From Actinomycetota bacterium (GTDB lineage Bacteria; Actinomycetota; Acidimicrobiia; Acidimicrobiales; Ilumatobacteraceae): a stretch of DNA of 64,000 nt. A model generated the notes under the pieces. That model was not told the DNA's origin and did not search any database. It saw only the letters and a list, made by a program, of their open reading frames with translations. Made by a program: the position numbers and the translations under genes. Where the stretch lies: NCBI GenBank assembly GCA_947454105.1, contig CANGIP010000008.1, forward strand, positions 55,839 to 119,838, in the 5' to 3' direction. Of the stretch, positions 25,119-33,563 are shown piece by piece. Position 1 is the stretch's first letter, and each line of letters starts with the position of its first letter.

Positions 25119-28043
25119 TTATCCCCCTTGCCCTGAACGGGCGATCGCGGCACTTGATGTGCCTAAATATGACTCAATGACTACTGGATGTGCAAGAACT
25201 TCTTCTGGAATTCCGTCAGCAATCACTCGACCCTGGTCAAGCGCTACTAAACGATCAGATACCGACGAGACAAACGGAATGTCGTGTTCAATAATGAGTA
25301 AGGCTGCGCCCATTTCGTCACGGAGACGACGAACCACTGGCGACAAGGCCTCAACCTCACGTTGGGCGAGACCAGAAGTTGGTTCATCTAACAGAATCAC
25401 ACTCGGACGATGAGCGACCAAACAGGCAAGATCGACAATGCGTCGAGTGCCTGTCGATAACTCGCGAACAAATTTCTGTTCGTAATCGCCGAGACCCAGC
25501 AGTTCAATGAGTTCTCGAACTCGTTGACTAATTGCATCTTCTGATTCAAAGACCGGCGGTAGATATAAAGCTGCCGCTAGAGCACTGCGGTTCTTGACCC
25601 AACGCTCAAGCGATACTGCGAGTGTTTCGTGCACCGATAATTCAGGGAATAGTCGTGCGTCTTGAAATGAACGACCAAGACCAGCAGCAGCTCGGTGAGT
25701 CGGCGAAGCCTTTGAAACATTCTTTCCTTCAATCTCTATCTCGCCGGCAAATAGCGGCGTATAGCCAGATATCAGATCAAACAGAGTTGTTTTACCGGCA
25801 CCATTGGGACCAATGATGCCGACAATCTCTTGTTCGTGAACTGCAAACGAAACACCATCAACTGCTCGGATGCCTCCGAAAGCAGCGACGACTCCCTCGG
25901 CGCTCAGGACAACACGTTCGCTCACGACACGAGGTTCTCCACTTGAAACTGCATCGCTTGATTCACTTGCAACAGCACCAGAAAGAAAGACTGATCGCAA
26001 AACATCGGGACGATTTAAGAGTTCGGCCGTCGGACCAGAGAAACGAATTTCACCGCGCTCTAAGAAATAGGCCCGATGAGCGACCGTGAGCGCGACGTTG
26101 ACACTTTGTTCAACTAAAACAACCGTGACACCTTCGTCGGCCAAACGTTGAACCACGGGCAACATCTGTCCAACAATGACTGGCGCAAGACCGAGTGACA
26201 GTTCATCAATCAACAAGACCCGCGGTCTCATGATAAAACTCATAGCCAGGGCCAGCATTTGTTGCTGACCACCAGACAAATTGGCCGCCGCGTCATCAAG
26301 TCGATCCTTGAGAATCGGGAACATCTCAAGCACCTCGGCCCGAGCCCGTTCGACACCTTCATGATCTCGTCGATGCGTCCATCCAGCTAATTCAAGATTC
26401 TCGCGAACCGTCAAAGAACCAAATACGCCTTGGCCACCAGGCATCTGCACAATGCCCATCGCAGCAATCTCATGGGGTGGAGCATGCGTGATATCGCGCC
26501 CGTCAAAAATGATTGCACCCTTGTCGGCTTCAACCGTTCCACTAATGGCTTTCAACAAAGTGCTCTTACCCGCGCCATTGGTTCCGAGAAGAGCGACAAT
26601 CTCGCCTTCTTCCATTTCCATATTCAGACCTTGCAGAACCATGCGATTGTCGTAACCAGCAAAGACACCACGCAGAAGTAACAACTTGGCGTTGCCCTGG
26701 CGTCGGTCATACAAAGCTTCCGAACGAGCAGCAGCCGACTGCCACACCTGCCCGATGTCGTCCATGATCACATTGCGAATGGATAGTTGAATCAATCCAC
26801 CAATTAAGAACAGCGGAATCATGACCAACATGCCGACACGAATATTGAATTTGTCCGATATCCAACCGATAAATGGCAACACGGCCAATCCCGGAATGAT
26901 CCACAACGAAGCCACCGAGAAACCAGTAGCGCGAGCACGTGGTGGAATCGCCAATGACAGGCCAGCAAATGTTGCTGGTCCGAGCATCGCCAACGATGCC
27001 GAAATCACACAGTTGACACCGACAGCAACATAAATATTCGGTGCGAGGGCAAATGCCGCCGACAAGAACGCTGCAGCAATTGAAACGTACGCGCCAACTT
27101 TTGTCAGACCTGCGATGTTGCCGGCAAACTTTTTGCTTAACCAGCGTGCACCAACGACTAGTCCAACCAACTGGAATGGTTCAGCGATAGCTGCGGCAAC
27201 ACCACGAGCCCGCTCGTCGAGGCCAAACTCTTGTTCATACAACAACGAAGCAAGTGTGACGAAACCAATGAAGCCGGTAGCCAAGAAGGGCAAGCTGTAC
27301 CAAATCCGCTTGAGCGACTGCACCTTTTGTACTGTTCGCCAACTTTCGGAAAACGATGGAGCTTCTTCTTCGGTATTGGCTACTTCATCAGACACACCCA
27401 TGGCTTTGCGTTCCCACAGGCCACGAATTGGTTCTTTTAATTTGAGTGCAAGAACAGCAAAGATCACCGTTGGAATAGTGAAAATTATGAACGGTGTCCG
27501 CCAACCGAAGTAATGAGCCAAAAGGCCAGCACTCAATGGACCAACGAAAGCACCAACGGCGTTCGCAGCTCGGTGAAATGAGAATACTTTGGCTCGAACT
27601 TCAATGGGGTAATAGTCGGAGATCAATGAGTTGTGGGTTGGGTCAACAACCGCCTTGCCAAGAGAAGAACCACTTCGAGCGATCGTGAGAACAATCACAC
27701 CCATTGCGATTCCAGTCATTCCAGAAAAGAGACCCCACACCAAGGCGCCAATCACTGCTAACGGAACTCGCTTTGAACGATCAGCCAACTGCGCAATCGG
27801 CACTTGCAAAGCCAATGCTGCAACGCTTGATAACGCGACGATAGCCAACATGGTGCTGAGATCAAGATTGAAGTGCTTGCGAATATCAGGAAGCAGAACT
27901 CCGAATGCTGCTCGATCAAGCTCATCAACGGCATTGAGCCCAAACAAGATCAGCAACGGATACGCCGCTTCACCGCCGCATATCTCCTTCATTGATGCAA
28001 CAGGATGACGAATGTTGCCCCAAACACTGCGCGGTTCGCTCAT
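25119..28043 (-). CDS. Three-part fusion: MFS-type transporter + LivF-type ATPase + LivG-type ATPase
   Basis: 974 residues. The first part (about 25-430) is an MFS transporter of about 12 spans, with the loop motif VPIAQLADRSKRVP. The second (about 455-685) is a LivF-like ABC ATPase: Walker A GTNGAGKST, signature NLSGGQQQ, Walker B VLLIDELS. The third (about 715-955) is a LivG-like ATPase: Walker A GPNGAGKTT, signature variant ELSTGTRR, Walker B VILLDEPTSG. The signature motif of the third part (STGTRR for the usual SGGQQR) is altered. Both permease genes are fused in the next gene and the solute-binding gene follows, so the two ATPases should power that importer; what the MFS part adds is unknown. 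Overlaps the permease gene by 4 bp. Confidence 0.85.
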   Translation of the reverse strand: MSEPRSVWGNIRHPVASMKEICGGEAAYPLLILFGLNAVDELDRAAFGVLLPDIRKHFNLDLSTMLAIVALSSVAALALQVPIAQLADRSKRVPLAVIGALVWGLFSGMTGIAMGVIVLTIARSGSSLGKAVVDPTHNSLISDYYPIEVRAKVFSFHRAANAVGAFVGPLSAGLLAHYFGWRTPFIIFTIPTVIFAVLALKLKEPIRGLWERKAMGVSDEVANTEEEAPSFSESWRTVQKVQSLKRIWYSLPFLATGFIGFVTLASLLYEQEFGLDERARGVAAAIAEPFQLVGLVVGARWLSKKFAGNIAGLTKVGAYVSIAAAFLSAAFALAPNIYVAVGVNCVISASLAMLGPATFAGLSLAIPPRARATGFSVASLWIIPGLAVLPFIGWISDKFNIRVGMLVMIPLFLIGGLIQLSIRNVIMDDIGQVWQSAAARSEALYDRRQGNAKLLLLRGVFAGYDNRMVLQGLNMEMEEGEIVALLGTNGAGKSTLLKAISGTVEADKGAIIFDGRDITHAPPHEIAAMGIVQMPGGQGVFGSLTVRENLELAGWTHRRDHEGVERARAEVLEMFPILKDRLDDAAANLSGGQQQMLALAMSFIMRPRVLLIDELSLGLAPVIVGQMLPVVQRLADEGVTVVLVEQSVNVALTVAHRAYFLERGEIRFSGPTAELLNRPDVLRSVFLSGAVASESSDAVSSGEPRVVSERVVLSAEGVVAAFGGIRAVDGVSFAVHEQEIVGIIGPNGAGKTTLFDLISGYTPLFAGEIEIEGKNVSKASPTHRAAAGLGRSFQDARLFPELSVHETLAVSLERWVKNRSALAAALYLPPVFESEDAISQRVRELIELLGLGDYEQKFVRELSTGTRRIVDLACLVAHRPSVILLDEPTSGLAQREVEALSPVVRRLRDEMGAALLIIEHDIPFVSSVSDRLVALDQGRVIADGIPEEVLAHPVVIESYLGTSSAAIARSGQGG

Positions 28044-30076
28044 GACACGTCCTCCTGATGCTCGAGGACCTTGTGCTTGATTGCGTGTCGTTTCGCAATG
28101 CGTTGCGAAAGATCATCACGAATACGAATCACCAACGCGCCCAGTCCACCTGGCAAAGCCAAAAGCACAAAGAGCACTCCGACTGCGGTCGACAAGAAGC
28201 GCCATTCGTCGGCGGTGACAAACCATTCCATGCCCCGCAAGTACGCCGCACCAAGCACGGCACCAAACAACGAACCAAGACCACCGACAATTGACGCGGT
28301 GAAAACTTCGAGACTTCGTCCAACGTTGTAGCTAGAAATATCGAAGCTGTAGTTGAGATGGGTATACAAGCCGCCGGCGACGCCGGCTACCGCTCCAGAA
28401 ATGGTGAACGCAGTGAGCTTGACCCAGATCACCGGGACTGCATAAGCCTGTGCCGCCTTTTCATTATCGCGAAGCGCCAAAATGGCTCGCCCAGTACGAC
28501 TATGTCGAATACCGCGCACTGCAACGAACACAATCGCCAAGACGATCAGCGTGTACACATAAAAACGTGTGGGTGTATCAATATTGATTCGACCAAACAA
28601 TGGGTGTCGCTTGATTCGGCTGTTAGGAATCCAGGAGAAGAATCGGTCGTTCAAGAACCATTCAGTGACACTCAGGGCAAACACCAACGTGACAACAGCC
28701 AGATACAGACCACGTAGACGTAACGCTGGGATTCCAACAATGAATGCTGCGACTCCACCAGCTATCGCGGCAATAACCAATGACAGCGACAAGTCGATGT
28801 TCCATTGCGAAGTGCATTTAGCACTGACTGCAGCTCCAATGGCCACAAAGCCCACTTGCCCGAGCGAAATTTGACCGGCCCATCCCGTGAGGACAACCAA
28901 CGAAACACCAATGATGCTGTAGATAAAAATCGCTGACACTTTGATCACTTGATCGGTCCGCAATAAAATCGGAATGACGAATACGGCCGCACCAATCAAC
29001 GCGAACACTCCCCAGCGCAACAGGCGTACAAGAGGCAGTCGTCGTACTTCAACTGATAACGAGCGAACTTCGTCAGCAAGTCTCCACGACGCTGTTGTAT
29101 CTTGATCTAAACGCGTAGTTCCTCGTCGCTGCAATAACAACGCCACCATGACGGCCGCACCAACAAATGGCGCAACTAACAACGGACTATCAGCATTCCA
29201 CTGAATTCCGTATTCAAGAATTCCAAGAGCAACGGCCGCCGCCGCAATCGTTGGCAAATTACGCAGTCGCCCAATAACTAAAGCAGCCAAAGCCAAAATC
29301 AGATTTGAAATGGACAGTGCACCACCAATCGGCACTCCCAAAATTCCGGCTCGAAGAAACAGCGCCAAGAACGACAACACCGAAGCGAGCATCCACACAA
29401 CAGTCGACAACCAACCGACCGGAATACCAAGTAACGCGGCGCGATCACTGCGCTCGGCTGCCGCGCGAACAGCCGTACCAAGAGTCGTCTTCGATAAGAA
29501 GAGTCCAACTGCAATCATTGCCAAAGGCGCAACTATCAATGCGATTAAGTCATTCGCGTTGAGAATGAAAGTACCAATCGTGAGTTTCCAGTCGATTGGC
29601 GGATTGATTCGCTGCGAGGCTGCAACTTTGCCCCACATCTTTGGCACGAGAAGCGCAAGCACCGTGAGCAACTGAGTAATTCCCAGAGTTGCGACAGTCA
29701 ATACCAAGCGTGGCGACCGTACGAAGCGTCGGACAATCGCCAATTCGACAATTGCCCCAAGTACCAACGAACCGACCAGGCCCACGCCAAAGCCAAAAAG
29801 GTACGGCAATCCATTGAAAACTATGAGGCCAACCGACAACGTGGCCGGCACAAAACCGAGGTCGGCTTGCGAGAAGTTCAAGACGCGGTTGGCTCGGTAT
29901 ACCAAGGCCATTCCGACCGCGAGAAGTGCCGTCAACAGGCCGATGACCACCGCTCGAATCCAGGCGCCAGCGGGAAGACCAAAGAAAATGAGCTGAACGG
30001 CGACGAGGGCGATTGCCGGGCTCAGGGGCACAAGGGAATGACGCAATGACCTCGTCACTTGAGTCCCCTTCATCAC
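28040..30076 (-). CDS. Fused LivH-LivM branched-chain amino acid-type ABC permease
   Basis: 678 residues. Residues about 15-310 match LivH (LTALLAVGMALVYRANRVLNFSQADLGF, the hallmark permease start) and residues about 350-650 match LivM (LTGWAGQISLGQVGFVAIGA, LYLAVVTLVFAL, GGLGSLFGAVLGAAYLRG). Normally these are two chains of a heterodimer; here they are one. A GTG at 30058, with AAGGGG 6 nt upstream, is an equally good start and would remove six residues. First gene of the importer operon; two inverted repeats lie upstream. Confidence 0.85.
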   Translation of the reverse strand: MMKGTQVTRSLRHSLVPLSPAIALVAVQLIFFGLPAGAWIRAVVIGLLTALLAVGMALVYRANRVLNFSQADLGFVPATLSVGLIVFNGLPYLFGFGVGLVGSLVLGAIVELAIVRRFVRSPRLVLTVATLGITQLLTVLALLVPKMWGKVAASQRINPPIDWKLTIGTFILNANDLIALIVAPLAMIAVGLFLSKTTLGTAVRAAAERSDRAALLGIPVGWLSTVVWMLASVLSFLALFLRAGILGVPIGGALSISNLILALAALVIGRLRNLPTIAAAAVALGILEYGIQWNADSPLLVAPFVGAAVMVALLLQRRGTTRLDQDTTASWRLADEVRSLSVEVRRLPLVRLLRWGVFALIGAAVFVIPILLRTDQVIKVSAIFIYSIIGVSLVVLTGWAGQISLGQVGFVAIGAAVSAKCTSQWNIDLSLSLVIAAIAGGVAAFIVGIPALRLRGLYLAVVTLVFALSVTEWFLNDRFFSWIPNSRIKRHPLFGRINIDTPTRFYVYTLIVLAIVFVAVRGIRHSRTGRAILALRDNEKAAQAYAVPVIWVKLTAFTISGAVAGVAGGLYTHLNYSFDISSYNVGRSLEVFTASIVGGLGSLFGAVLGAAYLRGMEWFVTADEWRFLSTAVGVLFVLLALPGGLGALVIRIRDDLSQRIAKRHAIKHKVLEHQEDVS

Positions 30077-30106
30077 ATTTTCCCCATCTGCAACAGCCCC
30101 TCGTTG

Positions 30107-30130
30107 CTGTGACTTTTGTCGAAGTCACAG
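30107..30130. promoter_or_regulatory. Inverted repeat CTGTGACTT-6-AAGTCACAG
   Basis: A perfect 9-bp inverted repeat with a 6-nt centre lies 31 bp before the permease start at 30076, between it and the likely promoter. It has the look of an operator for the importer operon. Confidence 0.5.
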
Positions 30131-30189
30131 ACATATGACTAGCACACAAGGGGTCTCGACGAAACAGCCGAACGAGGACTCACTGAGCG

Positions 30190-30226
30190 AGTAGTTTCAT
30201 CAATTGACAGTTGGGGTGAAACTACT
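30190..30226. promoter_or_regulatory. Inverted repeat AGTAGTTTCA-17-TGAAACTACT
   Basis: Perfect 10-bp arms at 30190-30199 and 30217-30226 enclose a TTGACA hexamer (30204-30209), just upstream of the -10 box of the SRPBCC gene. A regulator bound here could act on both the divergent importer operon and the SRPBCC-sulfatase pair. Confidence 0.5.
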
Positions 30227-30235
30227 TCGGCTAGT

Positions 30236-30241
30236 TAGGCT
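30236..30241 (+). promoter_or_regulatory. -10 box TAGGCT, leaderless start
   Basis: TAGGCT ends 8 nt before the ATG at 30250. Confidence 0.45.
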
Positions 30242-30249
30242 GATAAGTA

Positions 30250-30648
30250 ATGGGAACAGTTCGCCGTCACGCATTTATTGACTCTCCAGCTGACGAAGTT
30301 TGGGCGCTCGTTGGCGACCCGGCCCGGCTCCACGATTGGTTTCCCATCGTTTCGTGTGAGGTCGTTGGCAAGAAACGATGGATCAACCTGGCAAGTGGAC
30401 TGCGGTTCGAGGAAGACATCATCACACTCGATCATGATCTACGAAGATTTCAGTATTCAATTGTCAACAACCTGATTGTGAAGTCGCACCTCGGAACCGT
30501 TGATGTGATTCCGGACGGGCCAAACCGTTGCATGGTGATGTACGGCACCGACATCGACCCCGAGCCAATGGGTCTCATCATCATTGGTGCTGCTGGCGCC
30601 GGTCTAGAAAAACTGCAAGAAATTTTCGCTGCAAACGGAGCCAAATAA
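30250..30648 (+). CDS. SRPBCC (START-like/polyketide cyclase) domain protein
   Basis: 132 residues covering one helix-grip domain: the opening RRHAFIDSPADEVWALVGDPARLHDWFP is typical of the polyketide cyclase/dehydrase group, with strand-rich middle part and a C-terminal helix (GLEKLQEIFAANG) that closes the ligand pocket. These small proteins bind hydrophobic ligands. Its stop overlaps the start of the sulfatase gene (TAATG), so the two are co-expressed. Confidence 0.75.
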   Translation: MGTVRRHAFIDSPADEVWALVGDPARLHDWFPIVSCEVVGKKRWINLASGLRFEEDIITLDHDLRRFQYSIVNNLIVKSHLGTVDVIPDGPNRCMVMYGTDIDPEPMGLIIIGAAGAGLEKLQEIFAANGAK

Positions 30649-32201
30649 TGGGTCGCAAAATTCTTTTTATCACTACCGATCAACAACGCTTTGACGCGCT
30701 TGGCTGCAACGGTGGCCTTATTGCCCGCACCCCCAACATTGATGCCCTCGCGGCCACGGGTATCAATTACAACCGCGCCCATCCTCAAAGTGTTGTGTGC
30801 ATGCCTTCACGATCAACGATGATCACTGGTCAGCATGTCGCAACTCACGGCGTATGGATGAACGGCGTTCCCTTACCTAACGATGCTCCAAGCGTTGCCA
30901 CCACCTTGCACGATGCTGGTTACAAAACTGCGTTGATCGGCAAGGCCCACTTCGAACCTTTCCTTGATCCATTCTTGCGTTTCGTTGAAAACCAGTTGGC
31001 AAATACCGGCGCACATTCGCTTATTGAAGATGGACATTTGCATCGCGGCTTTGATCACATGGAATCAGCAAGTCATGGCGGCATGGGTTCGTTCCATTAC
31101 GCCCAGTGGCTCATGAAGAATCACCCTGAGGCGGTTCCGATGTACTACCGCGTTCTTGATATGTCGTTGCAAGTAAGTGCCGAAGGCGGCGGCGATACTG
31201 GCGCACCACAAGCACATGTCAACAACATTCCGCGCGAGTGGTATCACACCGACTGGGTGGCCGATCGAACGATTGCTTGGCTTGATTCACTTGATGCCGA
31301 TGCCGACTGGTTCTGTTGGGTGAGCTTCCCCGATCCGCACCATCCTTGGGATCCACCGGCTTCAGAAACACATCGTGTTAACTGGCGCGATCTTGATTTG
31401 CCCGCCGGCTATCCGCAAAATCGCGCTGAGCGTGAAGCAATTCTTGACAACAAGCCCGCTCAATGGCGCAAGTGGTACGACGGCGAATTCGTTTCAAACT
31501 ACGAAGCCCCGTTGAAGTGGGTTCCTAATACCTTGACCGATGATCAGGTTCGAGAAGTCAATGCATTGACACATATTGAAAACGAATTGATCGACGAAGC
31601 AGTTGGTCGAATGATGAAGCGTATTGACGAACGTGGTTGGGGTGCCGACACCGACGTTTTGTTTTCAACCGATCACGGCGAATTACAAGGCGACTTCGGT
31701 CTGTTGTTTAAGGGGCCGTACCACGTTGATTCATTGATGCGTGTACCGCTTATTTGGCGTCCCGCTCCTTCTGCAGGAATCAATCCGGCAACGGTTGTTG
31801 CACCAGTTGGACACGTGTCGCTCGCGTCGACGTTCTGTCACATCGCCGGGCTCCCCCAACCCGATTACGCAGAAGCTCCACGCTTGCCAGTGAATGAAAA
31901 TGAAGCAACCGAACTTGGTCACGAACGTGTGCTGACCGAATGGGACAGTGTGTTATTCGGCAAGATCGTGCGTTTGCGTTCGATCTGTCGTGATGGATGG
32001 GTTGCTACTGCATGTATGCCTGGATCAATTCACGAAGGCACCGAAGGCGAGTTGTACAACCTTGCAAACGATCCGTTGCAGCAAGTCAACTTGTGGAGCG
32101 ACCCTGCGCAGAAGTCGTTACGCGATGATTTGCTTGCAGATATGTGGGATCACTTACCCACACCTGACGCGGTTCGCCGCGAGTGCGACGCACCAGTCTG
32201 A
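30648..32201 (+). CDS. Type I sulfatase (formylglycine-dependent)
   Basis: 517 residues, cytoplasmic (no signal peptide). FITTDQQRFDALGC opens the alkaline-phosphatase-like fold; the active-site motif CMPSRSTMITG has the C-x-P-S-R sequence in which Cys51 becomes formylglycine. Further metal-site residues are in FSTDHGELQGDFG. Members cleave sulfate esters such as choline sulfate, or phosphonate monoesters; the long GMGSFHYAQW and HHPWDPP segments are closer to the choline-sulfatase/arylsulfatase group. The substrate is not certain. The start lies within the SRPBCC stop codon. Confidence 0.82.
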   Translation: MGRKILFITTDQQRFDALGCNGGLIARTPNIDALAATGINYNRAHPQSVVCMPSRSTMITGQHVATHGVWMNGVPLPNDAPSVATTLHDAGYKTALIGKAHFEPFLDPFLRFVENQLANTGAHSLIEDGHLHRGFDHMESASHGGMGSFHYAQWLMKNHPEAVPMYYRVLDMSLQVSAEGGGDTGAPQAHVNNIPREWYHTDWVADRTIAWLDSLDADADWFCWVSFPDPHHPWDPPASETHRVNWRDLDLPAGYPQNRAEREAILDNKPAQWRKWYDGEFVSNYEAPLKWVPNTLTDDQVREVNALTHIENELIDEAVGRMMKRIDERGWGADTDVLFSTDHGELQGDFGLLFKGPYHVDSLMRVPLIWRPAPSAGINPATVVAPVGHVSLASTFCHIAGLPQPDYAEAPRLPVNENEATELGHERVLTEWDSVLFGKIVRLRSICRDGWVATACMPGSIHEGTEGELYNLANDPLQQVNLWSDPAQKSLRDDLLADMWDHLPTPDAVRRECDAPV

Positions 32202-32222
32202 ACTATTTCTGATCTAGTTCAG
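32198..32222. terminator. Hairpin CTGAACTA-9-TAGTTCAG between convergent genes
   Basis: A perfect 8-bp stem begins at the sulfatase stop codon and ends 3 bp before the stop of the carbon-nitrogen hydrolase. The stem is AU-rich, so strength as a terminator is doubtful. Confidence 0.4.
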
Positions 32223-32224
32223 AG

Positions 32225-33064
32225 TTAATTCAAATCAGTGCGGCGGTCGCGAAAAACTCCCCAACCACTGCGCATGTGAGCAACTTCGTCTAAATCAAAA
32301 GTTGCTGTCAGAACTGTCTCACTACTGCGATCGGCTTCAGCAACTTTTTCGCCAGTTGGTCCAGCAATAAATGATGAACCGTAAAACGTCAACGTGAATC
32401 GTGAACCTACTTCGGTACCGATTCGATTGGCTGCAACGACCGGAACAAGATTTGCACCCGCATGACCTTGCATGACTCGTTGCCAATGCGCAGCAGAGTC
32501 GTATTCGGGGTCCATCGGCTCACTACCAATTGCGGTCGGATACACAATGACTTCCGCTCCGTTAAGCGCGAGTGCACGCGCCACTTCAGGAAACCATTGA
32601 TCCCAACAAATTCCGACGCCCACTTTGCCAACTGCGGTGTCCCACACTTTGTAGCCCGTATTGCCGGGTCGAAAGTAATACTTCTCTGAATAACCAGGTC
32701 CGTCAGGAATATGGCTCTTGCGATATACGCCAAGCACAGTTCCGTCAGCATCAATCACTGCACAGGCGTTATACAACGCATTCACATCACGTTCGTAGAA
32801 ACTCACGGGCAAGACAACGTTGAGTTCTTTCGCGAGTGCACTGAAATGAGCAATAGTTGGATGTCCAATAAGTGGTTGCGCACGATCGAGATGTTCGGCC
32901 AGTTGGTCTTCACAAAAGTAACGACCTTCAAACAACTCCGGAATCAAGATGAGTTGAGCACCTTGTGAAGCTGCCTGACGAACCAAACGTTCTGCTTTTG
33001 CGACGTTTTCAGATACGACGTCAGTCATCGACATTTGTAATGCCGCGACTGTGAGTGAACGCAC
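32225..33064 (-). CDS. Carbon-nitrogen hydrolase, N-carbamoylputrescine amidase-like
   Basis: 279 residues of the nitrilase superfamily with an intact Glu43-Lys116-Cys153 triad (PELFEGRYF, YRKSHIPDG, GICWDQWFPE). The sequence ELFEGRYFCE and IPDGPGYSEKYYFRPG are those of AguB-type N-carbamoylputrescine amidases, which release putrescine, CO2 and ammonia in agmatine breakdown. No agmatine deiminase gene is in the window. It starts 3 bp after the flavodoxin-like gene and should share its mRNA. Confidence 0.82.
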   Translation of the reverse strand: MRSLTVAALQMSMTDVVSENVAKAERLVRQAASQGAQLILIPELFEGRYFCEDQLAEHLDRAQPLIGHPTIAHFSALAKELNVVLPVSFYERDVNALYNACAVIDADGTVLGVYRKSHIPDGPGYSEKYYFRPGNTGYKVWDTAVGKVGVGICWDQWFPEVARALALNGAEVIVYPTAIGSEPMDPEYDSAAHWQRVMQGHAGANLVPVVAANRIGTEVGSRFTLTFYGSSFIAGPTGEKVAEADRSSETVLTATFDLDEVAHMRSGWGVFRDRRTDLN

Positions 33065-33067
33065 GAT

Positions 33068-33496
33068 TTAAACAGTGGCTAGTGCGCCAACAAGACGCGC
33101 GGCAAACTCTTCGGTGTGAGCACCCAACTTTGAACGATGAAGTGCCAAACCACCAACGACATCGGCACCCAGTCGAGTCACCGACTTTTCCATCGCACCA
33201 AGCGTCTTGCCGGGGTTGAGAGCGAACGTGCAAAATGTCGCGGCCCGCTTACCAGCGATCGCCGGAAGTGCATTGATATTGCCAATCCCCCAAGGTGCTT
33301 GGCCAACAATGAATGCTCCGTGGACCCATGTTCCGACAACAATCAAGTCAGCTGCCTGAATGGCGTGGTGATCGGGTTGCTTCATCGGGTTGAGACCAGT
33401 GATGGTCCACCCTTCCTGTTGCAAGTTGGCGGCAATCATTTCGGCCGCTTTCCAGGTGTTGCCCGTGAGGCTTTCAACTAAGAGCGCTGCTTTCAT
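33068..33496 (-). CDS. Flavodoxin-like protein
   Basis: 142 residues. The FMN phosphate loop is recognisable as VESLTGNTWKAAEMIA (flavodoxins: T/S-x-T-G-N-T), followed by DLIVVGTWVHGAF around the isoalloxazine and ATFCTFALNPGKTLGAME. It should be a small electron carrier or an NADPH-dependent FMN protein. The ATG at 33496 is used with a GGAG two bases upstream; longer in-frame starts run back into the helicase gene without homology. Directly followed by the carbon-nitrogen hydrolase gene. Confidence 0.75.
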   Translation of the reverse strand: MKAALLVESLTGNTWKAAEMIAANLQQEGWTITGLNPMKQPDHHAIQAADLIVVGTWVHGAFIVGQAPWGIGNINALPAIAGKRAATFCTFALNPGKTLGAMEKSVTRLGADVVGGLALHRSKLGAHTEEFAARLVGALATV

Positions 33497-33563
33497 ACTC
33501 CGATTCAACCACGCCAAGCAGGTCGGAGCGAAGAATATGGACGAAGAATCTGTGCGATTCTGG

